From positions 62,001-126,000 of the forward strand of contig CAVXJC010000002.1 in NCBI GenBank assembly GCA_963762075.1: a DNA stretch of 64,000 bases, in the 5' to 3' direction. Positions 9,071-17,756 of the stretch are shown one piece after another. The notes beneath the pieces are model-generated. The model was not told where the DNA came from. It worked only from the letters and a program-made list of their open reading frames with translations, and searched no databases. Origin of the DNA: JAOUEA01 sp963762075 (GTDB lineage: Bacteria; Actinomycetota; UBA4738; HRBIN12). Each line of letters starts with the position of its first letter. Position 1 is the stretch's first letter. The position numbers were made by a program, and so were the translations under genes.

Positions 9071-9829
9071 GTGCGACGCGCCGAGCGGCTGAGTGAAGTC
9101 CTGAGGGTGCTGGCCGAATCCGGCGTGGTCGATGTCGGCGCGCTCGCCGCCGGGTTCGACGTGTCGGAGGCGACCGTGCGTCGAGACCTGCACCTGCTCG
9201 AGGAACAGCGGATGCTCGCCCGGACGCACGGGGGTGCGGTCGCCGGTGACGTGATGTACGAACTCCCCCTGCGGTACAAGGCGGCGCGGCACCACCCCGA
9301 GAAGATCCGCATCGCGAGAGAAGCGGCGAGCCGTGTCGACGACCGAGCGATCGTCGGACTCACCGGCGGCACGACGACGACCGAGGTCGCGCGTGTCCTC
9401 GTCGATCGCGCAGGGCTCACGGTTGTCACGAACGCGCTCAACATCGCCGGCGAGCTCGCCATCCGCTCCGACCTCAAGCTCGTGGTCACCGGTGGCACCG
9501 CGCGGCCCGAGTCCTATGAGCTCGTGGGTCCCGTGGCCGAGCGCGCGCTCGCCGAGATGCACCTGCATATCGCCATCATCGGGGTCGACGGCGTCACGCT
9601 CGACCAGGGTCTGACGACGCACCACGAGATCGAGGCACACACCAACCGAGTGCTGCTCGAGCGAGCCGGCAAGGTCGTCGCGGTTGCCGATAGCTCGAAG
9701 CTCGGGCTCGTCGCGTTCGCCCGCATCTGTCCCTTGGACGCGGTCGATGAGCTGATCACCGACACCGCGGCCGACCCGGTGACGATCGCGGCGATCCGCG
9801 ACGCCGGAATCATGGTCACGACGGTCTGA
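9071..9829 (+). CDS. DeoR/GlpR-family sugar-operon regulator
   Basis: 252-aa regulator with an N-terminal DeoR winged helix-turn-helix (recognition region VSEATVRRDLHLLEEQ, about residues 33-48) followed by RTHGGA and a sugar-phosphate-binding domain (GLTGGTTTTEVA, VVTNALNIA, VVTGGTARPESYE). Such proteins repress catabolic operons and respond to a phosphorylated intermediate. GTG at 9071 is chosen because it restores the normal DeoR length and follows a -10 box at the leaderless distance. It is divergent from the SIS/ABC/GH4 operon and probably controls it. The amidohydrolase gene starts 3 bp after its stop. Confidence 0.92.
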   Translation: MRRAERLSEVLRVLAESGVVDVGALAAGFDVSEATVRRDLHLLEEQRMLARTHGGAVAGDVMYELPLRYKAARHHPEKIRIAREAASRVDDRAIVGLTGGTTTTEVARVLVDRAGLTVVTNALNIAGELAIRSDLKLVVTGGTARPESYELVGPVAERALAEMHLHIAIIGVDGVTLDQGLTTHHEIEAHTNRVLLERAGKVVAVADSSKLGLVAFARICPLDAVDELITDTAADPVTIAAIRDAGIMVTTV

Positions 9830-9832
9830 CAG

Positions 9833-10930
9833 GTGGCTCCGGACTCGACGCAGATGCGCGACCTCGAGCGGCTGCGCGCCCTTCCGCTGCGGTCGTACGC
9901 ACCACGGGCAGCCCTCCGCCGACCGGAGAGCGAGGTGGCGCGTGCCCGCTTCTCGGTTGTCGATGTCCATGCGCACCTGGGCAGATGGCTCACCGGCGAG
10001 TGGACCATATCCGACGTGGGGAGGCTGCTCGCCACCATGGATGCCGCGAACGTCGCGACCGTCGTGAACCTCGACGGCATGTGGGGCGACGAGCTGCGCG
10101 CGAACCTCGCCCGCTACGACGAGGCGCATCCGGGCCGGTTCGTCACGTTCGCCCGATGGGACCCATCGCTCTTCCACGAGCACCGCGACTTCGGGGCCCG
10201 ACTGGGAGCACAGGTGGACGGCGCCGCTCGCGAAGGCGCGCGCGGCCTCAAGGTCTGGAAGGAGCTCGGCCTGCATCTGCGCGACCCCGCCGGCACGCTC
10301 GTCATGCCCGACGACGAGCGCCTCGATCCGGTCTGGGACGCGTGCGCCGGCGCCGGGCTACCGGTGCTCATGCACACCGGCGATCCGCTCGCATTCTTCG
10401 ATCCGCTCGACGAAACCAACGAGCGGCTCGAGGAGCTGCTCGAGCATCCGGACTGGTGGTTCGGCGATCGATCGAGGTTCCCGACGTTCGATGCGCTCGC
10501 GGACTCGTTCGAAACGCTCGTCGCCCGCCGGCGCGACGTGATCTTCCTCGGCGCCCACGCCGCCGGCCTCGCCGAGGATCTCGGCCGTCTCGATCGAATG
10601 CTCGGCGCATACCCGAACCTGTTCGCCGACCTCGCCGCACGAGTCGGGGAGCTCGGGCGGGTGCCGCGAGCCGCGGTTGCGCTCATCGAACGGCACCCCG
10701 ACCGCATCCTGTTCGGCAGCGACGGCGTTCCCCCGTCGGCCGAGGAGTACTCGGTGATGTTCCGATTCCTCGAGACCGCCGACGAGCACGTTGCCTACTC
10801 CCCGGACCCGGTGCCGCCCCAAGGACGCTGGGCGATCTCATGCCTGGACCTACCGGACGACGTGCTCGCCCAGGTGTACGCGGGCAACGCCCGCCGGCTC
10901 GTCCCCGGCCTCGGGGTGGGCCGGACGTGA
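9833..10930 (+). CDS. Amidohydrolase-2 family metal-dependent hydrolase
   Basis: 365-aa TIM-barrel hydrolase. Family marks in order are the metal-binding HxH in VVDVHAHLG, a histidine in LMHTGDP, another in FLGAHAAG, and the catalytic aspartate in RILFGSDG. The family includes decarboxylases and lactone or amide hydrolases, so the reaction is open. The start is GTG at 9833, or ATG at 9854. It is co-transcribed with the DeoR regulator, suggesting it acts in the same pathway, perhaps on a lactone or acid derived from the sugar (inference). Confidence 0.86.
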   Translation: MAPDSTQMRDLERLRALPLRSYAPRAALRRPESEVARARFSVVDVHAHLGRWLTGEWTISDVGRLLATMDAANVATVVNLDGMWGDELRANLARYDEAHPGRFVTFARWDPSLFHEHRDFGARLGAQVDGAAREGARGLKVWKELGLHLRDPAGTLVMPDDERLDPVWDACAGAGLPVLMHTGDPLAFFDPLDETNERLEELLEHPDWWFGDRSRFPTFDALADSFETLVARRRDVIFLGAHAAGLAEDLGRLDRMLGAYPNLFADLAARVGELGRVPRAAVALIERHPDRILFGSDGVPPSAEEYSVMFRFLETADEHVAYSPDPVPPQGRWAISCLDLPDDVLAQVYAGNARRLVPGLGVGRT

Positions 10931-11037
10931 GGCACTGAGTCGGGTCACCGTGAAGAGTGTCGAGGTTCCGTCTCGCTCGATGGGCTCGCGGTCCGGTCGA
11001 GCCAGATGCCGGCTCGCTCTTCAGCCCGCCTCGACCG

Positions 11038-11940
11038 TCAGAAGCCGAGGCGGTCGAGCATCTTCGGATCGCGCTGCCATTCCTTCATGACCTTGACCCG
11101 AAGGTCGAGGAAGACGCGCTCCCCCACGAGCTGCTCGATCTGCTCTCGTGCCTTGGAGCCGATCGCTTTCAGGGTCTGCCCGCCGTGACCGATCAGGATC
11201 CCCTTCTGCGAGTCACGCTCGACGACGATCGAGGCGAAGATGCGCTCGAGGGTGTCCTCATGCTCGATCTCCTCGATCACCACGGCGACCGAATGTGGCA
11301 CTTCCTCGCGGGTCACCGCGAGCGCCTGCTCACGCACGAGCTCGGCGATGCGCACCTCAAGCGGTTGGTCGGTGACCTCGCCGCCTGGAAACAGCGCCGG
11401 TCCAGCCGGCATGCGCGCGACGAGCAGGTCGAGCAGGGTGTCGACCCCGATGCCTCCGACGGCCGACACGGGCACGATCTCGTCCCAGTCGCCGAGCTCG
11501 CCCGCGGTCGCGAGCTGCGGGATGACCTCGTGATGACGGATGCGGTCGATCTTGTTCACGGCGCACATGCGCGCCGGAGCGTTGGCGCCCGCGACGTGCT
11601 GCTCGTAGACGTAGGCGTCGCCGCGGCCCACCCCCGACGCTCCGTCGACGACGAGCACCACCACATCGACCCCCGCGACCGCGTCACCGACCAGCGCGTT
11701 GAGGCGAACCCCGAGCGCCGTGCGAGGTTTGTGGAAGCCGGGCGTATCGGTGAAGACGATCTGCGCCTCGTCGGTGGTCCTGATCGCGCGGATGTCGCGC
11801 CGGGTCGTCTGCGGCTTGTCGGAAACGATCGCGACCTTCTCGCCCACGAGGGCGTTCACGAGGGTCGACTTGCCGACGTTGGGCCGGCCGACGACGGCGA
11901 CGACACCGGCACGGTGGGTCTCGGTCGTAGCGGCGTTCAC
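11038..11940 (-). CDS. era: GTPase Era
   Basis: 300-aa Era GTPase, which binds 16S rRNA near its 3' end in small-subunit assembly. G1 is GRPNVGKS (18-25), G3 is DTPG, G4 is NKID and G5 lies in PVSAVGG. The C-terminal KH domain contains GILIGHGGQTLKAIG. GTG at 11940 overlaps the cdd stop (GTGA) and gives the standard length; further upstream the open frame is antisense-like and has no Era sequence. It is the last gene of the hrcA operon, as in many actinomycetotes. Confidence 0.96.
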   Translation of the reverse strand: MNAATTETHRAGVVAVVGRPNVGKSTLVNALVGEKVAIVSDKPQTTRRDIRAIRTTDEAQIVFTDTPGFHKPRTALGVRLNALVGDAVAGVDVVVLVVDGASGVGRGDAYVYEQHVAGANAPARMCAVNKIDRIRHHEVIPQLATAGELGDWDEIVPVSAVGGIGVDTLLDLLVARMPAGPALFPGGEVTDQPLEVRIAELVREQALAVTREEVPHSVAVVIEEIEHEDTLERIFASIVVERDSQKGILIGHGGQTLKAIGSKAREQIEQLVGERVFLDLRVKVMKEWQRDPKMLDRLGF

Positions 11941-12365
11941 GTCCGGTTCGGATCGAGATCGCTCGGCCCGAACGCGTCGGGCAGGAGCTCGTCGAGTGAC
12001 CACATCGTGCGGACCGAGCCGTCTGCCGACTCGGCGACGACCGCCAACCCCGCCCCTCCGAACTCGAAGAGCACTTGACGGCATCCACCGCACGGAGGAG
12101 TCGGCGTGTCCGCATCGGTCACCACGGCAACGGCTCGCGTGCTCTCAGCCGCACCGGAGGCCACCGCCATCGAAACGGCGTTCCGCTCGGCGCAGACCGA
12201 CAATGGATAGCTGGCGTTCTCCACGTTGACCGCGGCGAAGACCTCGTCGCCCGCGAGCAGCGCCGCTCCGACATGGAAACCGCTGTACGGCGCATACGCG
12301 TTCTTCCGGATCGCCCGCGCGCTCGCCACCAGGCGATCGAGAACGTCCGATTCGATCGAGGTCAC
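11937..12365 (-). CDS. cdd: Cytidine deaminase
   Basis: 142-aa homotetrameric-type cytidine deaminase of pyrimidine salvage. Zinc ligands and catalytic glutamate are visible in VCAERNA and PCGGCRQ; YAPYSGFHVGAA and NVENASYP form the substrate pocket. GTG at 12365 overlaps the corC-like stop and its own stop overlaps the era start, both as GTGA. Confidence 0.96.
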   Translation of the reverse strand: MTSIESDVLDRLVASARAIRKNAYAPYSGFHVGAALLAGDEVFAAVNVENASYPLSVCAERNAVSMAVASGAAESTRAVAVVTDADTPTPPCGGCRQVLFEFGGAGLAVVAESADGSVRTMWSLDELLPDAFGPSDLDPNRT

Positions 12366-13636
12366 GGTGCCGATCCCTCGACGAGCGTCGGTTCCATCTC
12401 TGGGTCACGGGTGATCAGCACCTTCTCGATGCGCCGTCCCTTGATCTCTTCCGCGGTGAAGGTGAGCCCGTCGATGCGGCATTCCTCACCTTCGTCGGGG
12501 ATGTGACCGAGGATGTCGAGCACGAGTCCCGCAACCGTGTCCCATTCCTCGTCGGGAAGCTCCACACCCAGCAGCTCGTTGACATCGTCGATCGAGGTCT
12601 TGCCACTCGCGCGGTACACGCGCTCACCGACTTGCTCGACCTCGGGTTCCTCGCGGTCGTACTCGTCGGTGATCTCGCCGACGAGCTCCTCGAGCAGGTC
12701 CTCGAGCGAGACCAGGCCGGTCACCGAGCCATGTTCGTCGGTGACGAGGGCCAGGTGGAACTTCTCGCGCTGCATCTCGCGAAGCAGGTCTGCCACCTTC
12801 TTCGACTCGGGCACGTACCGTGCCTCGCGCACGATCTCGGCGAGGGGCATGTCGTACTTGCCCTGGTGCAACGCCTTGAGCACGTCCTTCGCGAAGACGA
12901 TACCGACGACGTCGTCGAGGTCTTCGTCGGCGTCGTAGACGGGGATCCGCGAGGTGCCGTGCGTGAGCACGAGCGCCTGCACGTCGCGCAGAGCCTTGTC
13001 GTCCTCGATCGCGATGATGTCGGGCCGCGGCACCATGACCTCACGCACGATCGTGTCGCCGAACTCGAAGATCGAGTGGATGAGCTGCTTCTCACCTTCC
13101 TCGATCGAGCCTTCTTCGCTGCCGACCTGGGCCATCGAGCGGATCTCTTCCTCGCTGACGAATGGCCCCGCCTTGATGCCCTTGCCGGGCAACAGCACGT
13201 TCGCCAGGCCGATCAGTCCCCGGGTCGGCCACGCGAGCAGGCGCCCCAGGAAGTACACGAGGGGTGAGAGCGCCAACGCCACGCGGTCGGAATGCAGCAC
13301 GCCGAACGTCTTCGACATGGCCTCGACGAAGACGAAGTACAGCAGCGTGAACACGAGCGAGGCGATGGTGATACCCAAGCTTCCGAACTGCGCCTCCGCG
13401 AGGATCGCGACCAGGATCGCCGAGCCGTTCTGCACGATCATCACTGCGAGGTAGACCGAGTTCAGGTATCGCGGCGGGTCGGTCTCGAGCCGCACGAGCA
13501 GCGCGGCGTTGCGCCGCCCTTCATCCTCGAGAGCCAACGCCTTCACGCGGGTCATGCGGGTGAGTGACGACTCGGCCAGGGCCAAGAGCGACCCGAGCGC
13601 CACGAGCACCGCGACGAGCGCCCACATGTAGTTCAC
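12362..13636 (-). CDS. CNNM/CorC (HlyC)-family CBS-domain membrane protein
   Basis: 424-aa member of the hemolysin-C/CorC/CNNM family, linked to Mg2+/Co2+ homeostasis. An N-terminal DUF21 (CNNM) membrane domain spans roughly residues 1-180, followed by a paired CBS module (VMVPRPDIIAIEDD and ALVTDEHGSVTGLVSLEDLLEEL) and a C-terminal CorC_HlyC domain. GTG at 13636 overlaps the ybeY stop (GTGA) and places the first membrane helix directly at the N-terminus. The position between ybeY and cdd/era is the usual actinobacterial order. Transport itself is not proven by the sequence. Confidence 0.92.
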   Translation of the reverse strand: MNYMWALVAVLVALGSLLALAESSLTRMTRVKALALEDEGRRNAALLVRLETDPPRYLNSVYLAVMIVQNGSAILVAILAEAQFGSLGITIASLVFTLLYFVFVEAMSKTFGVLHSDRVALALSPLVYFLGRLLAWPTRGLIGLANVLLPGKGIKAGPFVSEEEIRSMAQVGSEEGSIEEGEKQLIHSIFEFGDTIVREVMVPRPDIIAIEDDKALRDVQALVLTHGTSRIPVYDADEDLDDVVGIVFAKDVLKALHQGKYDMPLAEIVREARYVPESKKVADLLREMQREKFHLALVTDEHGSVTGLVSLEDLLEELVGEITDEYDREEPEVEQVGERVYRASGKTSIDDVNELLGVELPDEEWDTVAGLVLDILGHIPDEGEECRIDGLTFTAEEIKGRRIEKVLITRDPEMEPTLVEGSAP

Positions 13637-14088
13637 GGAGCCATCACCCCGCTGTAGCGCTCCTGCCGTTCCCACATCGCCGCGCGCGCGTCGTCTTCCT
13701 CGTGATCGTAGCCGAGCACGTGTAGCACCCCGTGTACCACGAGCAAACGCATCTCGCCGTCGGGATGGGCGGGATTGTTACGGGCGGCGACCGCCGGCGC
13801 GACCACGACATCGCCCAGCAGGCGTGCGCCGCCTTCGTCAACATCGTCATCGAGCGGGAACGACAACACATCGGTCGGACCGGGTTCCTGCATGTAGCGC
13901 TCGTGCAACTCGGTCATCTCGTGCTCGTCGACGAACGAGAGCGAGAGCTCGGCACGCCCGTAGCCCTCGGCGACGAGGGTCGACGCCGCGAGGGCCGCGA
14001 GCGCCGTTTCGTCGACCGTACGCGGCTGGCGGTTCGACACGATCACCGATGGATGGCCACCGCCATCGTCGTGCGAGGCTGCGCTCAC
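13633..14088 (-). CDS. ybeY: Endoribonuclease YbeY
   Basis: 151-aa metal-dependent endoribonuclease acting in 16S rRNA 3'-end maturation and 70S quality control. The zinc signature HGVLHVLGYDH is intact, as is DVLSFP. GTG at 14088 overlaps the phoH stop (GTGA) and its stop overlaps the corC-like start. Confidence 0.96.
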   Translation of the reverse strand: MSAASHDDGGGHPSVIVSNRQPRTVDETALAALAASTLVAEGYGRAELSLSFVDEHEMTELHERYMQEPGPTDVLSFPLDDDVDEGGARLLGDVVVAPAVAARNNPAHPDGEMRLLVVHGVLHVLGYDHEEDDARAAMWERQERYSGVMAP

Positions 14089-16223
14089 GGCTCGACGTCC
14101 GTGGTTCGCTGACCGAACCGATCGTAGGCCTCCACGATCTCCTGCACGATCTTGTGTCGCACCACGTCGCGTCCACCGAGATGGCAGAAGGCGATGTCCT
14201 CGATGTCGCCGAGGATGCCCTCGACCACCGCGAGCCCCGACGCCTGCCCCGTGCCGAGGTCGACCTGGGTCGCGTCGCCGTTGATCACGGCCTTCGACCC
14301 GAAGCCGATGCGCGTGAGGAACATCTTCATCTGCTCGGGCGTCGAGTTCTGCGCCTCGTCGAGGATGATGAACGCATCATTGAGGGTGTTGTGGGTCACG
14401 AGGAAGTCGTCGGTGACGTACAGCGAGTCCTGAGTGGCCACCTGTATGCACACGGTCTCCGACTCGCCGGCGGGCTCGATCCGATCGATGAAGCGCCTCG
14501 GCCGTCCGCCACCGCCGAACGCCTCGTAGGTACCCGCCTTCCGGGAGAGCCGGAACGGTGCGATATTCTTCGGAAGCCTGATGTCGAGGGTATAAGCGTC
14601 GGCGCGATACGCCACCGCTCGTCCGCTCGCGCGACCCGGAGCACGGCCGTGTGCCCCCCGCGTCCGTGCGTAAGCGACACCGCCGAGCGACCGCACGAGG
14701 AAGACAACTTCGTCGCGGAGTCGCGGTGAGGTAGTCGTGTACTGGATGCGGCAGCGGCGGCGAGCCTGCGTCACCGGCCCGCCATCGGTATCGAGGAGAC
14801 CTTGCAGGAGCCCGAGCCGAACCTCGGCCGAGTTGCGCAGGTAGGGCTCGGGAACGAACTTCGTTCCTGACCGGGCGCCCGCCAGACCGAGCTCCCGAAG
14901 CACCGCTGTGACCGGGTTCGCAACGATCACTCCCCCGCGCTCACCCCTGCCGCGGCGGCACAGTACGTAGTCGTAGGGGCCCTTCGGGACCAGTTCGACT
15001 TCATCCAGCGCCATCTCGAGCGACAACGCGAGCTCCGGGTCGGCGGTCGAGAACGAGGGCGTCAACGAGGTCGTGATGCAGCCGTCTCCCAAGAGGAGCC
15101 CGAGCGCGTACGGGTCCATGGGGATCTCTCGCGGTTCGAACGACACAGGCTCGGACACGAGCGGAAGCTCGAATCGGTGCGCGTGGGCGGCGCGGAGGTG
15201 ACCCATCATCTCCCGCGTCTCGAGCACACGGCATGGGCGACCCGCTCGTCGGTCCGCGGCCGTCGACACGGCCCAGAGGTGCTCGGCCGAACACATCGTC
15301 GACGCGCCGTCCTGGGCCGTGAGTCGGAAGACCTCCTCGCGCCCCTGCGGGAAGACGCCCAGCACAGGAGTGGGTTGTCCGTCGGCGCCGATCACGAGAT
15401 CGCCCACCCGCAGGCCGCCGATCGGCCGGAACCCCTCGGGACTGAGGACCTGGCGATCGATCGGCTGCGCTCGACCCCGCATGTAGGCGAGCGGCGCGAC
15501 CTCGACCGTTCCCCGCTCCATCAGCCGGGGCAGCGTCTCGGCCCCGGTCATCTCGAACAGCGCGTCGTAGAGCGGACGCATGTATGGATCGATCTTCTCG
15601 TACAGCGTCCCAGGCAGGAAGCCGAGGCGCTCGCCCGCTTCGACCGCCGGCCGAGTGAGGATCAAGCGCGAGACCTGGTGGTCCTGCAGCGCCTTCACCG
15701 CAGTCGCCACCGCAAGGTAGGTCTTGCCGGTGCCCGCCGGTCCGATCGCGAACGTCACGGTGTTCGACCTGATCGCGTCGACGAATCGCTTCTGTCCGAT
15801 CGTCTTGGGTGTGATGCCTTTGCCGCGGGCGGTGAGGAGCCGGTCACCGAGCACCTCCGACGGACGCATGTGCTCCCCCGGCTCGCCCTCGACGCCACCC
15901 TTGACGAGCGCGATCGCTTGTCCGACCGACGAATCGGTGAGTTCGTTCCCCTGCTCGAGCAGAAGGAGCAACTCCTCGAAGATGCGCGCGACCCGCTCGG
16001 CCTCGGCCTCGCGGCCCGTCACTGTGATCTCGTTCCCACGAACGAGGATGCGGCAATCGAACGCCGACTCGATCAATTTGAGGAAGGCGTCGTGCTGGCC
16101 GAGGAGGGCCACCATCGACTGGTTTCCCGGCACGAGGATCTTGACTTGGGTGGTGGCGCTCGCCACGTGTGTCGTCTCTCGGGGCGGTGGCCCCGTTCCC
16201 TCCTGCATCGGCGTCACGGTCAA
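14085..16223 (-). CDS. phoH: PhoH-like P-loop ATPase interrupted by an intein
   Basis: PhoH-family NTPase, 712 codons, of which 361 are an intein. The N-extein (1-251) has a KH-like N-domain and Walker A GPAGTGKT (161-168). The C-extein (613-712) begins TLNDAFIILDEAQ and holds Walker B and the sensor GDATQ. Joining residues 251 and 613 recreates the conserved YMRGRTLNDAF, giving a 351-aa PhoH of normal size. The first codon is TTG at 16223; GTG at 16217 or 16166 and ATG at 16208 are alternatives, and none has a clear ribosome site, so the start is uncertain. It is coupled to ybeY by GTGA. The likely role is RNA-linked, beside ybeY, but poorly defined. Confidence 0.95.
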   Translation of the reverse strand: MTVTPMQEGTGPPPRETTHVASATTQVKILVPGNQSMVALLGQHDAFLKLIESAFDCRILVRGNEITVTGREAEAERVARIFEELLLLLEQGNELTDSSVGQAIALVKGGVEGEPGEHMRPSEVLGDRLLTARGKGITPKTIGQKRFVDAIRSNTVTFAIGPAGTGKTYLAVATAVKALQDHQVSRLILTRPAVEAGERLGFLPGTLYEKIDPYMRPLYDALFEMTGAETLPRLMERGTVEVAPLAYMRGRAQPIDRQVLSPEGFRPIGGLRVGDLVIGADGQPTPVLGVFPQGREEVFRLTAQDGASTMCSAEHLWAVSTAADRRAGRPCRVLETREMMGHLRAAHAHRFELPLVSEPVSFEPREIPMDPYALGLLLGDGCITTSLTPSFSTADPELALSLEMALDEVELVPKGPYDYVLCRRGRGERGGVIVANPVTAVLRELGLAGARSGTKFVPEPYLRNSAEVRLGLLQGLLDTDGGPVTQARRRCRIQYTTTSPRLRDEVVFLVRSLGGVAYARTRGAHGRAPGRASGRAVAYRADAYTLDIRLPKNIAPFRLSRKAGTYEAFGGGGRPRRFIDRIEPAGESETVCIQVATQDSLYVTDDFLVTHNTLNDAFIILDEAQNSTPEQMKMFLTRIGFGSKAVINGDATQVDLGTGQASGLAVVEGILGDIEDIAFCHLGGRDVVRHKIVQEIVEAYDRFGQRTTDVEP
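14388..15470 (-). mobile_element. Class 3 intein with LAGLIDADG homing endonuclease, inside PhoH
   Basis: Protein-splicing element covering PhoH residues Ala252-Asn612. It begins with AQPIDRQVLSPEGF, so it lacks the Cys1/Ser1 of class 1 inteins. It carries the WCT triplet of class 3 inteins: Trp317 two residues after the block-B His315 (AEHLW), Cys592 in block F (VCIQV) and Thr610 just before the His611-Asn612 end. The +1 residue is Thr613. In the middle are LAGLIDADG-type motifs YALGLLLGDG (372-381) and RLGLLQGLLDTDG (469-481), both with their acidic residue (Asp380, Asp480), so the homing endonuclease may be active. It lies between Walker A and Walker B, in the most conserved part of PhoH. 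Splicing is predicted from sequence only. Confidence 0.92.
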
Positions 16224-16251
16224 CGACGGCCGCCGTCAGGCGGCCTTCCGG

Positions 16252-16614
16252 TCACTGTAGCCGAACCTCGCCGACAAGCTTGCCCATCGGACGACCTCCG
16301 AGCAGATGGAAATGCAGGTGGAACACCGTCTGCCCGGCATCGGGACCAACGTTCGTCACGAGCCTCCAGCCATCGTCGGCGATACCTTCGGCCCGTGCGA
16401 GCTGGTTCGCCGCCTGCACGATGTCGGTCAGCAGATCGCCATGATCGTCGCCGAGCTCTGCGACCGAGGCGATGTGTTCCTTCGGGATCAACAGGATGTG
16501 CGTGGGAGCCTGCGGACTCGTGTCGCGGAAGGCCATCACGCGCTCGGATTCCCGAACGATCTCCGACGGGACCTCACGCGCGGCGATGCGGCAGAAGATG
16601 CACGAGCTGTCCAT
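16252..16614 (-). CDS. HIT-family nucleotide hydrolase (HinT-like)
   Basis: 120-aa histidine-triad protein; this group hydrolyses nucleoside phosphoramidates and acyl-AMP. The triad reads HLHFHLL near the C-terminus, and the N-terminal CIFCRIAAREVPSEIV is typical of HinT. I prefer ATG at 16614, which has GGTGAG 4 nt upstream, over the in-frame GTG at 16623. It sits between dnaJ and phoH, where many actinobacteria carry rsmE instead. Confidence 0.93.
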   Translation of the reverse strand: MDSSCIFCRIAAREVPSEIVRESERVMAFRDTSPQAPTHILLIPKEHIASVAELGDDHGDLLTDIVQAANQLARAEGIADDGWRLVTNVGPDAGQTVFHLHFHLLGGRPMGKLVGEVRLQ

Positions 16615-16643
16615 GGCGCTCACCAGCCTACCGCCGGCGACGC

Positions 16644-17756
16644 TCAGAACTCCGGGCGCCGGAGCCTCGCCCGCGCGGGTCCCTGCTTCGACGTCTGCTC
16701 ACCGCGCAGTGCCGACAACTCCTCCCAGAGCTTGCGCTCCTCGCGAGAGAGCCGCTCGGGGGTGACGACGTGCAATGTGACGTAGAGATCGCCGCGGCCG
16801 CGACGGTTCACGTTGGGCACCCCGCCGCCCTTGATGCGAACGACGGTTCCCGACTCGGTGCCGGGCGCGACGCTGATGAGCTCCGGTCCGTCGAGCCCAC
16901 CGATCTCCAGCTCGGCACCGAGCGTCGCCTGGGTCATGGAAACATCGAGCACCGTGAACACGTCCTGACCGCGGCGATCGAACTCCTCTGCCGGCTCCAC
17001 CGAGATACCGACGTAGAGATCGCCCGGCGGTCCAGCAGCGATGCCTGCGTGACCGTTGCCGGTGACCCTCAGCTCCATGCCGTCGGAGACCCCCGCGGGG
17101 ATGTCGATCGTCACGGTGGTCTGCTCTCGGCGGCGGCCTTCGCCGAAACATGCCTCGCAGGGGTCGAGCACCTGCTGGCCGGAGCCTCTGCACGTGGTGC
17201 ACGGTGTGGCGGTCATGACGGTGCCGAAGACGCTCCTCCGTACGGCTTGGACTTGACCCTCGCCGCCGCATGTGCGACACGCGACCGGCGCGGTGCCCGG
17301 CTCCGCGCCGTTGCCGCCACATCGCCCGCAGGCGACGAGCCGTTCGATCTCGAGATCTCGGCGAGTGCCGAAGACCGCGTCGCGGAAACCGAGCGTGATA
17401 CGCACCCCCAGGTCTTCGCCGTGCCGCGTACGCGAACGTGAGCCTCGGCCGCGAGTACCGGCGGCGCCGAATCCGCCCTGGCCGAAGAACATGTCGAAGA
17501 TGTCCTGGATGTCGTTGAACCCGCCGCCCGCCGGGCCGCCCGTGCTTCCGAAGGCGTCGTACTGCCGGCGCTTCGCGGGGTCGGAGAGTATCTCGTAGGC
17601 GCCCGCCACCTCCTTGAACCGTGCCTCCGCCACGGCTTCGCCGTTCACGTCGGGGTGGAGCTCGCGGGCGAGACGGCGATAGGCCTTCTTGATGTCGTCG
17701 TCGCTGGCGTCTCGCGTCACGCCGAGCACCTCGTAGAGGTCGCGCACGGCCGCCAT
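16644..17756 (-). CDS. dnaJ: Chaperone DnaJ (Hsp40)
   Basis: 370-aa full-length DnaJ that stimulates the DnaK ATPase. The J domain has HPD at 34-36; a Gly/Phe-rich region follows (FGQGGFG); four zinc-finger repeats begin CGRCGG, CRTCGG, CTTCRG and CEACFG; the C-terminal substrate domain is complete. Its ATG directly abuts the hrcA stop codon, so the two are coupled and share CIRCE control. No dnaK or grpE lies nearby, so this is probably the second (dnaJ2-type) copy found beside hrcA in actinobacteria. Confidence 0.95.
   Translation of the reverse strand: MAAVRDLYEVLGVTRDASDDDIKKAYRRLARELHPDVNGEAVAEARFKEVAGAYEILSDPAKRRQYDAFGSTGGPAGGGFNDIQDIFDMFFGQGGFGAAGTRGRGSRSRTRHGEDLGVRITLGFRDAVFGTRRDLEIERLVACGRCGGNGAEPGTAPVACRTCGGEGQVQAVRRSVFGTVMTATPCTTCRGSGQQVLDPCEACFGEGRRREQTTVTIDIPAGVSDGMELRVTGNGHAGIAAGPPGDLYVGISVEPAEEFDRRGQDVFTVLDVSMTQATLGAELEIGGLDGPELISVAPGTESGTVVRIKGGGVPNVNRRGRGDLYVTLHVVTPERLSREERKLWEELSALRGEQTSKQGPARARLRRPEF

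Noticed and set aside
15177..17441. 754-codon plus-strand open frame across phoH and dnaJ
   Set aside because: Antisense shadow produced by high GC; rich in His/Arg/Leu/Asp with no domain, while the other strand encodes clear PhoH, HIT and DnaJ.
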